DNA of 45,110 nucleotides from Burkholderiaceae bacterium. GTDB taxonomy: Bacteria; Pseudomonadota; Gammaproteobacteria; Burkholderiales; Burkholderiaceae_C. The DNA lies in contig JABWBN010000007.1 of the NCBI GenBank assembly GCA_013360485.1, forward strand, positions 1 to 45,110, given 5' to 3'. This document shows, piece by piece, positions 36,919 to 45,110 of this stretch (the stretch's first letter is position 1; each line of letters opens with the position of its first letter). The position numbers and the translations under genes were made by a program. The notes under the pieces are model-generated. The model ran no database searches, was not told the origin of the DNA, and saw only the letters and a program-made list of their open reading frames with translations.

Positions 36919-37488
36919 TTGGCAACCGACAAAGAACTCACCGATTTCCTGCGCAGTGTCGAGCGGCGCGCGTTCAAGCGCACCGTGTACGCCGTACGCG
37001 ACGACGATGCAGCGCTGGATATCGTTCAGGACGCCATGATCCGGTTGGCCGAGAAATATGCCGACCACGCCGCCGCCGAGTGGCCCATGCTCTTCCAGCG
37101 CATCCTGTCGAACGCCACCATGGACTGGTTTCGGCGTCAACGCGTGCGCAACGCCGTGATGCAGAACCTCTCGGACTTCGAGGCCGACCACGATGACGGG
37201 GGCGACTTCGACCTGCTGGAGACCCTGGAGGTCGCCGACGGGGTTCTGGGGACGGAAAGCGCGGCCGAGACAGTCTCGCGGGCACAAATTCTGCAACTCA
37301 TCGAGTCCGAGGTCCAACGCCTGCCGACGCGTCAACGCGAAGCGTTTCTGCTGCGTTACTGGGAGGAACTCGATGTTGCAGAGACGGCCCTGGTCATGGG
37401 ATGCTCGGAGGGCAGCGTGAAGACGCATTGCTCGCGAGCGGTACACGCGCTGGCGGCGGCGCTTCGAGCCCAGGGTATCCCATCATGA
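36919..37488 (+). CDS. RNA polymerase sigma factor, ECF-like sigma-70 family
   Basis: This 189-residue sigma factor has region 2 (about 15-80: DIVQDAMIRLAEKYAD and a WFRRQRVRN end) and region 4 (about 134-180: LPTRQREAFLLRYWEELDVAETALVMGCSEGSVKTH), without regions 1 and 3, the ECF plan. The linker between them is longer than usual and acidic (DFEADHDDGGDFD). The start is TTG at 36919 behind GCAGGTC. Its stop overlaps the next gene in ATGA. The following DUF3619 and DUF3106 genes have the layout of an anti-sigma factor and a periplasmic partner. The promoter it serves is not known. Confidence 0.9.
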   Translation: MATDKELTDFLRSVERRAFKRTVYAVRDDDAALDIVQDAMIRLAEKYADHAAAEWPMLFQRILSNATMDWFRRQRVRNAVMQNLSDFEADHDDGGDFDLLETLEVADGVLGTESAAETVSRAQILQLIESEVQRLPTRQREAFLLRYWEELDVAETALVMGCSEGSVKTHCSRAVHALAAALRAQGIPS

Positions 37489-37931
37489 GCACCAACGGCA
37501 ACCGCGCGACACACGCATCAATCCAGCTGGAAGCCCGGGTGGCAGCCCGGTTGGCGGCTTGCCTGAGCGCGCAGGCCGATGCCGTCCCGCACGATATCTC
37601 TGAGCGACTGCGCGTGGCGCGAGAGCAGGCCCTTGCGCGTGCCAGGGCAGCCCGCCGTGCCGAGGCAGCCGCGTGGTCAGTGGTCGGCCATTCTGGCAGT
37701 TCGGCTGCATTGACCTGGCGCGGAGCGCCGGAATGGTGGATGAAGCTGGCCTCGCTGCTGCCTCTGGTCGTGCTTGCAGCCGGGCTGTTGCTGATCGAGT
37801 ACCAGGACGAGCGCGCGCAGATCGCCGTGGCCGCAGAGGTCGACGCCGCACTGCTGGCCGACGATCTTCCGCCGTCAGCCTACCGTGACCCCGGGTTCGC
37901 CGAATTTCTGCGGCAAACCGAGTCCCACTGA
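37485..37931 (+). CDS. DUF3619 family membrane protein, candidate anti-sigma factor
   Basis: This 148-residue protein has a charged, helical N-terminal part (about 1-80, with IQLEARVAARLAACLSAQA and many Arg/Ala), one transmembrane helix (about 86-105, MKLASLLPLVVLAAGLLLIE) and a short C-terminal tail of about 40 residues that would face the periplasm. It is translationally coupled to the sigma gene (ATGA at 37485-37488). One-helix proteins with a cytoplasmic N-terminal part that are coupled to an ECF sigma gene are often anti-sigma factors. This role is inference from topology and context; no zinc-binding anti-sigma motif is present. Confidence 0.8.
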   Translation: MSTNGNRATHASIQLEARVAARLAACLSAQADAVPHDISERLRVAREQALARARAARRAEAAAWSVVGHSGSSAALTWRGAPEWWMKLASLLPLVVLAAGLLLIEYQDERAQIAVAAEVDAALLADDLPPSAYRDPGFAEFLRQTESH

Positions 37932-37941
37932 GGCGGTGGCG

Positions 37942-38808
37942 TTGAAGGGGCGTCAGCTTGTCGCAATTCTGGTGACCACGGTTTCGCTGGTGGTCCTGGT
38001 GCAACCGAGCACCGCGCAAGGCCCCACCGCTGCGGCGAACCGGGCTGCTGCCGCACCATCGGTCTCGCCTGCGTTCGCAGCAACGGGCCCCAGTTGGTCG
38101 TCGCTCACGGCGACCCAACGTGCCGCCTTGGCGCCACTGGAGCGGGACTGGCCGCAAATCGACGAACAGCGCAAACAGAAGTGGCTCGAGATCGCCGCAC
38201 GCTATCCGTCGCTACCGGTGGCCGAGCGCCAGCGCCTTCATGAGCGCATGACCGAGTGGTCCCGCTTGACCCCTGCCGAACGAGCACGGGCTCGCCTGTC
38301 CTTCCAGCAGGCCAAGCAATTGCCGAAGCCAGAGCGGCAGGCCCGTTGGGAGGCCTACAAGGCACTGCCCGCGGAACAGCGACGAGCGCTTGCCGAGAGT
38401 GGCACGGCCAAGCTGACCGATCGCCCTCGGCCGGCCGCAGCGAGCGCCGCTGCGGCCGCGACGTCCGGGTCCGTCGCCGGTCCGGCACATGCACCGAGAC
38501 CTGTTGCCGTCAGACCGGTGGCGCCCACGATCGTGCAAGCCAAGCCCGGCGCCACGACCACACCGGTCAACCGAATTGCGCCCGCTGCGTCGCAGCCAAG
38601 CCCACCCGGGCGAGCCAAGATCGCTGCCTCACCCAGTCAGGTCGACCGCCACACACTCCTGCCCAGGGTCGGCCCCCAAAGTGCGAAGCCAGCCTCGAAC
38701 GCGATCCGCGCGACGGGCCAGCGCGCACCGTTCTCCGTTCCCTCGCGCAGTCCGAAGGCCTCGCCTGAGCCCGTTGGGCAGGCATCGTCCGCCTCGCCGG
38801 AGCGCTGA
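37942..38808 (+). CDS. DUF3106 family exported protein
   Basis: This protein has about 288 residues. An N-terminal hydrophobic segment (VAILVTTVSLVVLVQPSTAQG) looks like a signal peptide cut after TAQ or nearby. The conserved core (about 45-125) repeats short amphipathic units such as LTATQRAALAPLERDW, LPVAERQRLHERMTEW, LTPAERARARLSF and LPAEQRRALAESG. These resemble the helical repeats of CpxP/CnrX-like periplasmic sensors in general layout. The second half is a low-complexity Ala/Pro/Arg tail. The frame opens at 37885; TTG 37942 with GAGG eight bases upstream is the best start (GTG 37936 possible). It is third in the sigma-factor operon; function unknown. Confidence 0.75.
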   Translation: MKGRQLVAILVTTVSLVVLVQPSTAQGPTAAANRAAAAPSVSPAFAATGPSWSSLTATQRAALAPLERDWPQIDEQRKQKWLEIAARYPSLPVAERQRLHERMTEWSRLTPAERARARLSFQQAKQLPKPERQARWEAYKALPAEQRRALAESGTAKLTDRPRPAAASAAAAATSGSVAGPAHAPRPVAVRPVAPTIVQAKPGATTTPVNRIAPAASQPSPPGRAKIAASPSQVDRHTLLPRVGPQSAKPASNAIRATGQRAPFSVPSRSPKASPEPVGQASSASPER

Positions 38809-38898
38809 GGCGCGCATGCGTTGCCCGTTTCACCGTCAGCCCGGTGCAACGCGTCGCTGGCGTGCCTCGACGGCGGCTCGCCCAACCCGAAGCTCGAC

Positions 38899-39432
38899 AT
38901 GAGCAGTACGCATCAGCCGACCGTGCGGCTCGAGACCCCAGGGCTGGCGCGCCGGATGGCCAGCTTCCTTTACGAGGGAGTGCTCTTGTTCGGGATAGTG
39001 GTCGTCGTGGCACTGTTCTACGCCGGTTTGACCGATCAGCGCCATGCCCTGCGCGGGCAAACCGGGCTGCAGGTCAGCCTCTTCATCGTGCTGGGTGTCT
39101 ACTTCGTTGGCTTCTGGACCCGAGGCGGACAGACCTTGGCCATGAAGACATGGCACATCCGAGTGGTCGGGTGCGATGGGAGTCCAGTGACCTGGCAACG
39201 CGCCATGGCGCGATACCTGGCGGCTTGGATGTGGTTTCTGCCCGCACTGTTGTCGGTCGAACGCGCACAGCTGAGATCGGCCTGGCCCGTTTTCGCCGCG
39301 CTTTTCGCCGGCGCGCTGGTCTACGCGCTGCTCACCCGCTTGCATCCGGACCGCCAGTTCCTGCATGACGTGCTGTGCGGAACTCGCCTCGTGACTTGGC
39401 GGCCTCAACGGCCGGCAAAATCCGGCGGATGA
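38899..39432 (+). CDS. RDD family membrane protein
   Basis: This 177-residue integral membrane protein has the RDD fold. The R-D-D elements appear as LARRMASFLYEG (about 17-28), the long second-third helix region and HPDRQFLHDVLCGTRLV (about 152-170). Four hydrophobic helices are visible. RDD proteins are small membrane proteins of mostly unknown role, some linked to Na+(Li+)/H+ antiport. The frame starts at 38821, but ATG 38899 (MSSTHQPTVRLE) is the likely start. It overlaps the diacylglycerol kinase start in ATGA. Confidence 0.88.
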   Translation: MSSTHQPTVRLETPGLARRMASFLYEGVLLFGIVVVVALFYAGLTDQRHALRGQTGLQVSLFIVLGVYFVGFWTRGGQTLAMKTWHIRVVGCDGSPVTWQRAMARYLAAWMWFLPALLSVERAQLRSAWPVFAALFAGALVYALLTRLHPDRQFLHDVLCGTRLVTWRPQRPAKSGG

Positions 39433-39812
39433 GCAATCCGCACAAGGGTCGAACGGGATGGCAGCGCATCATCTGGGCCACCCACCATTCCTTGCATGGC
39501 TTGAAGCTCGCCTGGTGCACCGAGAATGCGTTCCGCCAGGAAGCAACTGCGGCAGCCCTCATGCTTCCCGCATCGCTGTGGCTCGGGCGAAGCGGCGTGG
39601 AGGTGGCATTGCTGGCCGGCAGCGTGCTGGCTGTGCTGATCGTCGAACTGCTCAACTCCGCTGTAGAGGCGGCCATCGATCGTGTTTCGTACGAGCTTCA
39701 CGACCTCTCACGACGGGCCAAGGACTTCGGCAGCGCAGCGGTGCTGCTCTCACTGCTGGCGTGCGCGTCCGTGTGGCTGGGCGTGCTCTATGACCGCCTG
39801 GGCGCACCATGA
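39429..39812 (+). CDS. dgkA: Diacylglycerol kinase
   Basis: This 127-residue trimeric membrane kinase phosphorylates diacylglycerol to phosphatidic acid, recycling the product of membrane-derived oligosaccharide or lipid A modification. The signature EllNSavEaaiD is present with Glu73, Asn76, Glu80 and Asp84, and Lys98-Asp99 (RAKDFGSAAV) follows. There are three membrane helices. The size fits E. coli DgkA (122). The ATG overlaps the RDD stop, and its stop overlaps the LOG gene start, so it is tightly coupled on both sides. Confidence 0.95.
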   Translation: MSNPHKGRTGWQRIIWATHHSLHGLKLAWCTENAFRQEATAAALMLPASLWLGRSGVEVALLAGSVLAVLIVELLNSAVEAAIDRVSYELHDLSRRAKDFGSAAVLLSLLACASVWLGVLYDRLGAP

Positions 39813-40429
39813 CGCAATCACCCGCTAAACTTCAAATGACTCGCGCCGCGCCCTTCAGTGTTTGCGTTTACTGTGGTTCACGACCGGGCAAACGGCCCGA
39901 GTACGCCCAGGCGGCCCGCCGGCTGGGCGAGGACATCGGACGGCGGGGCTGGCAACTGGTCTACGGTGGTGGGCGGGTCGGCTTGATGGGCGAGGTCGCC
40001 AGCGCGGCGCTCGCCGCCGGCGCTCAGGTGATCGGCGTGATACCGGAGTCGTTGATGCGCCTCGAAGTGGGGCATCGCGATCTCACCGAGTTGCATGTCG
40101 TGCGCACCATGCACGAGCGCAAGCAGTTGATGGCCGAGCGTGCCCATGCCTTCATCGCGTTGCCTGGCGGCATTGGCACCTTCGAGGAACTCTTCGAGGT
40201 CTGGACCTGGCGCCACCTCGAGTACCACCCACACCCGATCGGTCTGCTTGATGTCGCTGGCTACTACGACGCTCTGGAGGCGTTCCTGGAACACGCCCTC
40301 GACGAGGGCTTCCTGAGTTCTGCGCAGATGTCGATGCTCCACCGCAGCAGCGACCCGGCGGCGCTCCTGGACACTTTGTACGACTGTCGCGCGACAGCGC
40401 TGCAGGCACCGCCGCTGGACCGCATCTGA
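39809..40429 (+). CDS. LOG family protein (cytokinin riboside 5'-monophosphate phosphoribohydrolase type)
   Basis: This 206-residue Rossmann-fold nucleotide hydrolase has the family signatures PGGIGTFEE (119-127) and MHERK (101-105, substrate arginine). It also has VYCGSRPG (20-27) and VYGGGRVGLMGEVASAAL (51-68). These enzymes release adenine or N6-modified bases from nucleoside 5'-monophosphates; in non-plant-associated bacteria the physiological role is unclear. The ATG overlaps the dgkA stop (ATGA at 39809); an in-frame ATG at 39836 is another possible start. It is the last gene of the sigma-factor-led run. Confidence 0.93.
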   Translation: MTQSPAKLQMTRAAPFSVCVYCGSRPGKRPEYAQAARRLGEDIGRRGWQLVYGGGRVGLMGEVASAALAAGAQVIGVIPESLMRLEVGHRDLTELHVVRTMHERKQLMAERAHAFIALPGGIGTFEELFEVWTWRHLEYHPHPIGLLDVAGYYDALEAFLEHALDEGFLSSAQMSMLHRSSDPAALLDTLYDCRATALQAPPLDRI

Positions 40430-40510
40430 TCGTCAAGGGGCGCGACAGCAGCGCTGGCACACCGGTCGGCCGAGCAGGACCTCGTGTCCCTCTCGGACGA
40501 GCCCGCTGCG

Positions 40511-40532
40511 TGGCCGACCCCAACGTCGGCCA
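40511..40532. terminator. Hairpin between the convergent LOG and PII genes
   Basis: TGGCCGAC and GTCGGCCA are perfect 8-bp arms with six bases between, placed nine bases from the PII stop and 82 from the LOG stop. It has no T run, but its place between convergent genes suggests a bidirectional stop signal. Confidence 0.45.
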
Positions 40533-40540
40533 GCGTGATA

Positions 40541-40948
<408 letters not shown>

Positions 40949-41029
40949 TTAGGCCCGCTTGGCTCGCGCAGGTCCCGGCTTGCCCCTGCGGCTCTCGCAA
41001 CACGGCAGTCCCTGGCACGATTGCGTGCC

Positions 41030-42193
41030 ATGACCCATACGACACTGAGGATCGTCGACGACCCGCTCTCGATCAACGCGACTGCTTGGAACGAACTCCT
41101 GGCGTTGCAGGCGGCTCCCACTCCGTTCATGCGACATGGCTACCTGGCCGCGATGCACGCCAGCGGCAGCGCGGTCCCAGCCACGGGCTGGAGACCGCGC
41201 TTCATGCTGCTCGAGCAAGCGGGGCGCTGCCTGGCGGCGGCGCCGGCCTACCTCAAGACCCACTCCTGGGGCGAGTATGTGTTCGACTGGTCCTGGGCCG
41301 ATGCCTACCACCGGCATGGCCTGCATTACTACCCGAAGCTCGTCGTGGCGGTGCCCTTCACACCAGTGTCGGGCACGCGGCTGATGGCCGTGGACGCTTC
41401 GGCGCGTCGACTGCTCGCCACCGCGTTGGAGGAACTCACCGTGTCATCAGGCGCGTCTGGGGTTCATGTGCTGTTCCACGACGAGACCGACGCGACAGCA
41501 TTGCGCGCAAGCGGCTGGCTGAGCCGCGAAAGCACTCAGTTTCACTGGCAAGTCGACCCATCGAGGCGGCCGTCATGCTTCGAGGACCTGCTGGCGTCGC
41601 TGCAGCGTGACAAGCGCAAGAAGATCTCGCAGGAGCGCCGCCGCGTGGCCGAGGCCGGGGTCCGCTTCACCGTGCACCGCGGCAGCGAGATCACGCCCGC
41701 CCTGTGGCATCACTTCTATCAATGCTACTTGGCGACCTATGCCGCCCATGGCTCCCCGCCCCACCTGAGCCGCAGTTTTTTCGAACAGACGGCAGGCACG
41801 ATGGCCGACCTGTGGCTGATGTTCGTGGCGCACCGCGATGCCCACCCGCTGGCCGCCTCGCTGGTGGCCCTGGACCCTGCACGACGCGCGGTGTTCGGCC
41901 GCTACTGGGGGTCGCTGGAGACGGTCCCGTTGCTGCACTTCGAAGTGTGCTACTACCAACCCCTGCAGTGGTGCATCGACAACGGTTACGACCGCTTCGA
42001 GGGCGGCGCCCAGGGGGAGCACAAGATCGCCCGGGGCCTGCTGCCGAGCGCGACACAGTCTGCCCACTGGCTCACCCATCGTGGATTCCATGAAGCCGTC
42101 GGCCACCACCTGCATGACGAAGCCACGGCTGTCGCGCACCATCGCGTCGCGCTCCAGACCCACACTCCCTTTCGCAGCGACGGCCCGGGCTGA
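41030..42193 (+). CDS. FemAB-like N-acyltransferase family protein (PF04339/COG3146)
   Basis: This 387-residue protein belongs to the predicted N-acyltransferase family with a double GNAT fold. Typical pieces are PTPFMRHGYLAAMHASG (about 22-38), EYVFDWSWADAYHRHGLHYYPKLVVAVPFTPV (about 80-112), the basic RDKRKKISQERR (about 195-206) and CIDNGYDRFEGGAQGEHKIARG (about 318-340). The family is common in Burkholderiales and its substrate is not known. The frame is open from 40484 across the divergent PII gene; ATG 41030 is the first that gives the family N terminus. It stands between glnB and ppa. Confidence 0.9.
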   Translation: MTHTTLRIVDDPLSINATAWNELLALQAAPTPFMRHGYLAAMHASGSAVPATGWRPRFMLLEQAGRCLAAAPAYLKTHSWGEYVFDWSWADAYHRHGLHYYPKLVVAVPFTPVSGTRLMAVDASARRLLATALEELTVSSGASGVHVLFHDETDATALRASGWLSRESTQFHWQVDPSRRPSCFEDLLASLQRDKRKKISQERRRVAEAGVRFTVHRGSEITPALWHHFYQCYLATYAAHGSPPHLSRSFFEQTAGTMADLWLMFVAHRDAHPLAASLVALDPARRAVFGRYWGSLETVPLLHFEVCYYQPLQWCIDNGYDRFEGGAQGEHKIARGLLPSATQSAHWLTHRGFHEAVGHHLHDEATAVAHHRVALQTHTPFRSDGPG

Positions 42194-42211
42194 CGGCGTC
42201 GCGGCGCCGCG

Positions 42212-42754
42212 TCAGGTCGAACGATGGCGTGCCTGCCAGCGGCGGGCGCCCTCCACCACTTCGGTGCAGGCCTCCTGAGGTCCGACCCAGCCTTGCACAC
42301 GCACCCACTTGCCTTCCTCGAGATCCTTGTAGTGCTCGAAGAAGTGCTGAATGGTCTTCAGGCGCGCGGGATTGAGATCCTCATGCGAATGCCACTGCGA
42401 GTAGATGGGGAGGATCTTGGTGGTGGGAACCGCGAGCAGCTTGTTGTCGCCGCCGGCCTCGTCGAGCATCTTGAGCATGCCCAGCGCCCGGCAGGTCACG
42501 ACCACGCCCGGGATCAGCGGAACCGGCGTGACCACGAGCACGTCGACTGGATCACCGTCGTCGGCCAATGTCTGCGGAATGTAGCCGTAGTTGCACGGGT
42601 AGTGCATCGCCGTGCCCATGAACCGATCGACGAACAGGGCACCGGACTCCTCGTCGACTTCGTACTTGATGGGGTCGGCGTTCATCGGGATCTCGATGAT
42701 CACGTTGAACTCGTCCGGGCAGCGCTCGCCAGGGGTGACGTTGTGCAGGCTCAT
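42212..42754 (-). CDS. ppa: Inorganic pyrophosphatase (soluble, family I)
   Basis: This 180-residue cytoplasmic Mg2+ enzyme hydrolyses pyrophosphate, pulling biosynthetic reactions forward. The family signature DxDPxD appears as [11 protein letters not shown] (about 66-76), after [14 protein letters not shown]. It begins [24 protein letters not shown]. coli Ppa has 176 residues. The frame opens to 42997, but ATG 42754 is the family start. It diverges from hppA, a membrane pyrophosphatase: two enzymes for the same substrate, side by side. Confidence 0.97.
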   Translation of the reverse strand: MSLHNVTPGERCPDEFNVIIEIPMNADPIKYEVDEESGALFVDRFMGTAMHYPCNYGYIPQTLADDGDPVDVLVVTPVPLIPGVVVTCRALGMLKMLDEAGGDNKLLAVPTTKILPIYSQWHSHEDLNPARLKTIQHFFEHYKDLEEGKWVRVQGWVGPQEACTEVVEGARRWQARHRST

Positions 42755-42899
42755 GATGGTGCTTCGGGCAGGCAGGGGAAACCCGTATTCTACGGACCGT
42801 GCTTGCCACGCCCTGACAAGCTCGTGACCTTGAGTTACCGCAGGAAAACACGGTTCCGCGCTGCAGCATGTTCCCGTAGCATCCGCCGGCGCGACCGCG

Positions 42900-42918
42900 C
42901 CCCCGGTTGTTCCGGGGG
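42900..42918. other. Hairpin in the ppa-hppA intergenic region
   Basis: CCCCCGG and CCGGGGG (7 bp) with a five-base loop, 63 bases before the hppA start. It would form in the hppA 5' untranslated RNA; no T run follows. Confidence 0.4.
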
Positions 42919-42980
42919 TCCACACCCAAAGAAGCGCGGCACGTTCACCACAGGGCCAGTCCGACGAGGAAGGAGATACC

Positions 42981-45110
<2,130 letters not shown>

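Noticed and set aside
36458-36925. An open frame on the minus strand starting MLLRVRHVVSLF that looks like a branched-chain leader peptide
   Set aside because: It has no stop for over 100 codons and runs through strongly structured RNA and into the intron, so it is not a leader peptide and not a gene.

Overview
The window looks like chromosomal DNA of a high-GC betaproteobacterium of the order Burkholderiales, probably from the Rubrivivax/Leptothrix/Comamonadaceae side. This rests on protein likeness and gene order: tRNA-Leu-tig-clpP-clpX-lon, ilvI-ilvH-ilvC-pssA-leuA, a sigma factor/DUF3619/DUF3106/RDD cluster, and hpnCDE. No species can be named from the sequence alone. Most of it is core metabolism. 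The one clear mobile element is a group II intron.

Layout. 1-3299 (-): start of odhB and complete sucA (2-oxoglutarate dehydrogenase). 3602-5556 (+): a small cysteine-cluster protein and a peptide-type ABC binding protein. 5627-10255 (-): nitronate monooxygenase, acyl-CoA dehydrogenase, etfA and etfB; a perfect 24-bp palindrome lies between etfB and murI. 10473-11303 (+): murI. 11394-11829 (-): tRNA-Gly, tRNA-Cys and tRNA-Leu, with a textbook terminator behind tRNA-Gly. 11952-18076 (-): tRNA-Leu, tig, clpP, clpX, lon, a protein folding and proteolysis block. 18201-22551 (-): an RND efflux permease and its membrane fusion lipoprotein behind a TetR-type operator. 22712-25736 (+): hpnC, hpnD, hpnE, which make squalene from farnesyl diphosphate, joined by ATGA overlaps. 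25809-26579 (+): IclR regulator. 26609-27595 (-): a D-Ala-D-Ala peptidase of the PBP7 type.

27652-36812 (-) is the branched-chain amino acid block: ilvI, ilvH, ilvC, pssA, leuA, ending in a strong terminator. leuA has its own attenuator, with a 19-residue leader peptide carrying leucine codons of the CTA/CTT type. The ilv genes have a long structured leader, and a roughly 2.48-kb group II intron (about 34035-36512), in the same orientation, sits inside that leader. Its 5' splice site is supported by IBS1/IBS2-EBS1/EBS2 pairing. The intron therefore separates the leader from its terminator and from ilvI, so ilv expression may depend on splicing.

36919-40429 (+) is a tightly packed run: an ECF-like sigma factor, DUF3619 (cytoplasmic head plus one membrane helix), DUF3106 (exported), RDD membrane protein, diacylglycerol kinase and LOG protein. 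The first three have the layout expected of a sigma/anti-sigma/periplasmic sensor set and are the best candidate here for an undescribed system. 40541-45110 holds a PII signal protein (-), a FemAB-like acyltransferase (+), soluble pyrophosphatase ppa (-) and, divergent from it, the membrane proton-pumping pyrophosphatase hppA (+), which runs off the window.
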